Source: Pseudomonas sp. ICMP22404
GTDB lineage: Bacteria; Pseudomonadota; Gammaproteobacteria; Pseudomonadales; Pseudomonadaceae
DNA: 64,000 nucleotides
Direction: 5' to 3'
NCBI RefSeq assembly: GCF_006227205.1
Contig: NZ_VCNG01000002.1
Span: 248,001 to 312,000, forward strand
Shown: positions 62,585 to 64,000 of the stretch, in pieces
Layout: each line of letters starts with the position of its first letter
How positions within the stretch are numbered: position 1 is the stretch's first letter
Program-made: the position numbers and the translations under genes
The notes under the pieces: model-generated
Databases searched by the model: none
Told to the model about the DNA's origin: nothing
The model's input: the letters and a program-made list of their open reading frames with translations, nothing else

Positions 62585-63262
62585 ATGCCTGATTTCGATT
62601 GGAATATCCACTTGCCCCTGGCTTTCGGGGGCGACGGACAGCCTCTGCGCCAATTGCACCACGGTCTGCCGGCTCACCCTCGGCGTGCTGAGTTCGAAGC
62701 GTTTATCCAGCAGCGTTTCCGCCAGGTCCATGGCGCCGATATTCGTCACTTCATGCCAGAGCTGTTCGGACTCGATGATGCCGGCGGCACGCTCTGTGCC
62801 GTAGCTGGGGTACGCCGCGCTGCGCAAGAACCACTGTTTCTCGAACGTTACCTGGATGAGCCCATCGAGCCCTTGATCAGCGCTGCGGCCGGTCGTCCGG
62901 TTGACCGTGCCGGCATCGTCGAAGTGGGCAACCTGGCCGCCTGCGACACCGGTAGCGCCCGGCTGAGCATCATCTCCATCACTTACTTGTTGGCCGTCGC
63001 CGGCCTGGAGTGGGTGGCGTTCACCGGCAATGCCGGCCTGGTCAACAGCTTCCATCGCCTGGGCCTCAAGCCCGTGACCCTGTGCCCGGCTGATCCACTG
63101 CGCCTGGGCGAGGATCGTCATCTCTGGGGGCGTTACTACGACACTCAGCCGTGGGTCCATGTCGGAAACATCCGCGCGGGTTTCATTCATCTGCGCAACA
63201 CCGGCTTGTTCAATCGACTGGAGCTGTCCACCGCGCCTGGGGAGAGCAGCCATGTCGCCTGA
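62585..63262 (+). CDS. Thermostable hemolysin-family protein
   Basis: This 225-residue protein matches the thermostable hemolysin (delta-VPH) family: EFEAFIQQRFRQVHGADIRHFMPELFGL, VAGVRRAAQEPLFLERYLDEPIE, and VEVGNLAACDTGSARLSIISITYLLAVAGLEWVAFTGNAGLVNSFHRLGL (in pieces). The family is named from Vibrio, but its fold suggests an acyltransferase (GNAT-like) in lipid or amino acid chemistry, so hemolysis is not assured. The ATG at 62585 follows GGAG. Its end overlaps the ligase gene by 11 bp, so the two are translated together. Confidence 0.85.
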   Translation: MPDFDWNIHLPLAFGGDGQPLRQLHHGLPAHPRRAEFEAFIQQRFRQVHGADIRHFMPELFGLDDAGGTLCAVAGVRRAAQEPLFLERYLDEPIEPLISAAAGRPVDRAGIVEVGNLAACDTGSARLSIISITYLLAVAGLEWVAFTGNAGLVNSFHRLGLKPVTLCPADPLRLGEDRHLWGRYYDTQPWVHVGNIRAGFIHLRNTGLFNRLELSTAPGESSHVA

Positions 63263-64000
63263 GGTGCAACGATTTCAGCAAGCCCTGCGTGGGCATTCCG
63301 AGCGCCAGGGGCATGCCATTGCTCTTTGGGGGGATGACGCGCAGATGGATTACGCCACTCTGTTTGCCGAAGTCCAGCAGCGCCAGCAACGGCTGCGGGA
63401 TGAGCAGATCAGCGTGGTTGCGCTGGCCTTGGACAACGGCATTGATATGATGCTCTGGGATCTTGCCGCGCTATTCGAAGGACTGGCCTGCGTCATCCTG
63501 CCCGGATTCTTCAGCCCGGCCCAACGTCGCCACTGCCTGGAGCAGAGCCAGGCCGAGCGGGTGATTGCAGAGCCAGCCTACGCCGCAGAACTTCAAGCCG
63601 CCGGCTACCGGCACAGTGGCGAATTCTGGCAGCGACACTTCGCCGGGCCGAACCGTCTGCCGGCGGGCACCGCCAAGCTGACCTTTACCTCCGGCACCAC
63701 GGGTACGCCCAAGGGCGTCTGCCTGAGCGCCGACAGTCTGCTGCGGGTTGCGCGCGAGCTGGAGCAGGCCAGTCAACCGGTCGAGGCAAGGCATCACCTG
63801 GCCTTGTTACCCCTGGCGATTCTGCTGGAGAACCTTGGCTGCTATGCGGCCCTGTATGCCGGTGCCTTGCTCAGCGTGCCCAGCCAGCGAACACTCGGGA
63901 TCCAGGGCGCCAGCGGGGTCGATCCGACACGCCTGCTGGGCTGCCTGGCCGAGCGGCGGGCGCAGAGCCTGATCCTGGTTCCACAATTGCTGCTGATGCT
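63252..64000 (+). CDS. AMP-dependent synthetase/ligase (partial, C-terminus beyond the right edge)
   Basis: About 249 residues are visible, beginning MSPEVQRFQQALRGHSERQG. The ATP-binding P-loop LTFTSGTTGTPKGVCLS (about 143-159) identifies the ANL adenylation superfamily. It probably activates a fatty or aryl acid. The start overlaps the hemolysin-family gene, a pairing that suggests that the two act on the same acyl substrate. The substrate pocket and C-domain lie outside the window. Confidence 0.87.
   Translation, partial: MSPEVQRFQQALRGHSERQGHAIALWGDDAQMDYATLFAEVQQRQQRLRDEQISVVALALDNGIDMMLWDLAALFEGLACVILPGFFSPAQRRHCLEQSQAERVIAEPAYAAELQAAGYRHSGEFWQRHFAGPNRLPAGTAKLTFTSGTTGTPKGVCLSADSLLRVARELEQASQPVEARHHLALLPLAILLENLGCYAALYAGALLSVPSQRTLGIQGASGVDPTRLLGCLAERRAQSLILVPQLLLM

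Overview
The window looks like chromosomal DNA of a fluorescent-group Pseudomonas (inference). It is GC-rich and gene-dense, with many LysR and GlxA/AraC regulators, choline/betaine-type ABC transporters, Rieske demethylases, a MexF-type RND pump and a thermostable-hemolysin gene. I saw no rRNA, tRNA, CRISPR array, transposase or phage gene. Both ends cut a gene: a LysR gene on the left and an AMP-dependent ligase gene on the right.

Region 1 (about 0.6-32.1 kb) is a large onium-compound (betaine / N-methyl amino acid / possibly DMSP) island. It holds a GbcB-type reductase with a GbcA-type Rieske oxygenase, a second Rieske oxygenase at 30.9 kb, a dimethylglycine/N-methylproline demethylase of the trimethylamine dehydrogenase family with its own EtfBA, and a glutathione-dependent formaldehyde dehydrogenase that fits formaldehyde release by demethylation. 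Two sets of ProVW-type ABC genes and two ProX-type binding proteins would handle uptake. Around these lie a ProC paralogue, an Ldh2-type imino acid reductase, a free-standing PutA-like ribbon-helix-helix protein, a 2-oxoglutarate dioxygenase, and a module of flavin oxidase, DapA-family lyase and aldehyde dehydrogenase. The logic resembles proline-betaine or hydroxyproline-betaine breakdown. Unexpectedly, the island also carries two proteins from unrelated DMSP-lyase families: a cupin with its full metal/tyrosine set, and a DddP-type M24 protein with all ligands and the catalytic Asp. Two operator families tie the island together: ATAAC-N5-GTTAT in front of three transcription units, and a 12-mer TAGGTGTACATT shared by the TetR gene and the demethylase/EtfBA divergent promoter.

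Region 2 (32.4-40.8 kb) is an amide-type operon built like the Pseudomonas ami operon but enlarged: nitrilase-fold amidase, binding protein, LivH, a LivM-LivG fusion, LivF, asparaginase, AmiC-like sensor and AmiR-like ANTAR antiterminator. A strong intrinsic terminator and a competing hairpin sit directly in front of the first gene, as expected for control by antitermination. A serine/threonine dehydratase-like gene follows at 41.3 kb.

Region 3 (42.3-50.1 kb) is a tightly packed minus-strand operon of nine genes: an HMGL-type aldolase, an isopropylmalate-type dehydrogenase, RraA, a RutA-like flavin monooxygenase, its flavin reductase, an ABM-domain protein, a nitronate-monooxygenase-like protein, an alpha/beta hydrolase and a DUF6282-type hydrolase. 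I do not recognise this as a described pathway. A LysR gene, an MFS transporter and a quinone-oxidoreductase-like gene follow.

Region 4 (53.7-64 kb) holds an RND pump with its adaptor but no outer-membrane channel, an acyltransferase, a serine hydrolase with a divergent LysR gene, and the start of a thermostable hemolysin/AMP-ligase cluster preceded by an ANR/FNR-like box.
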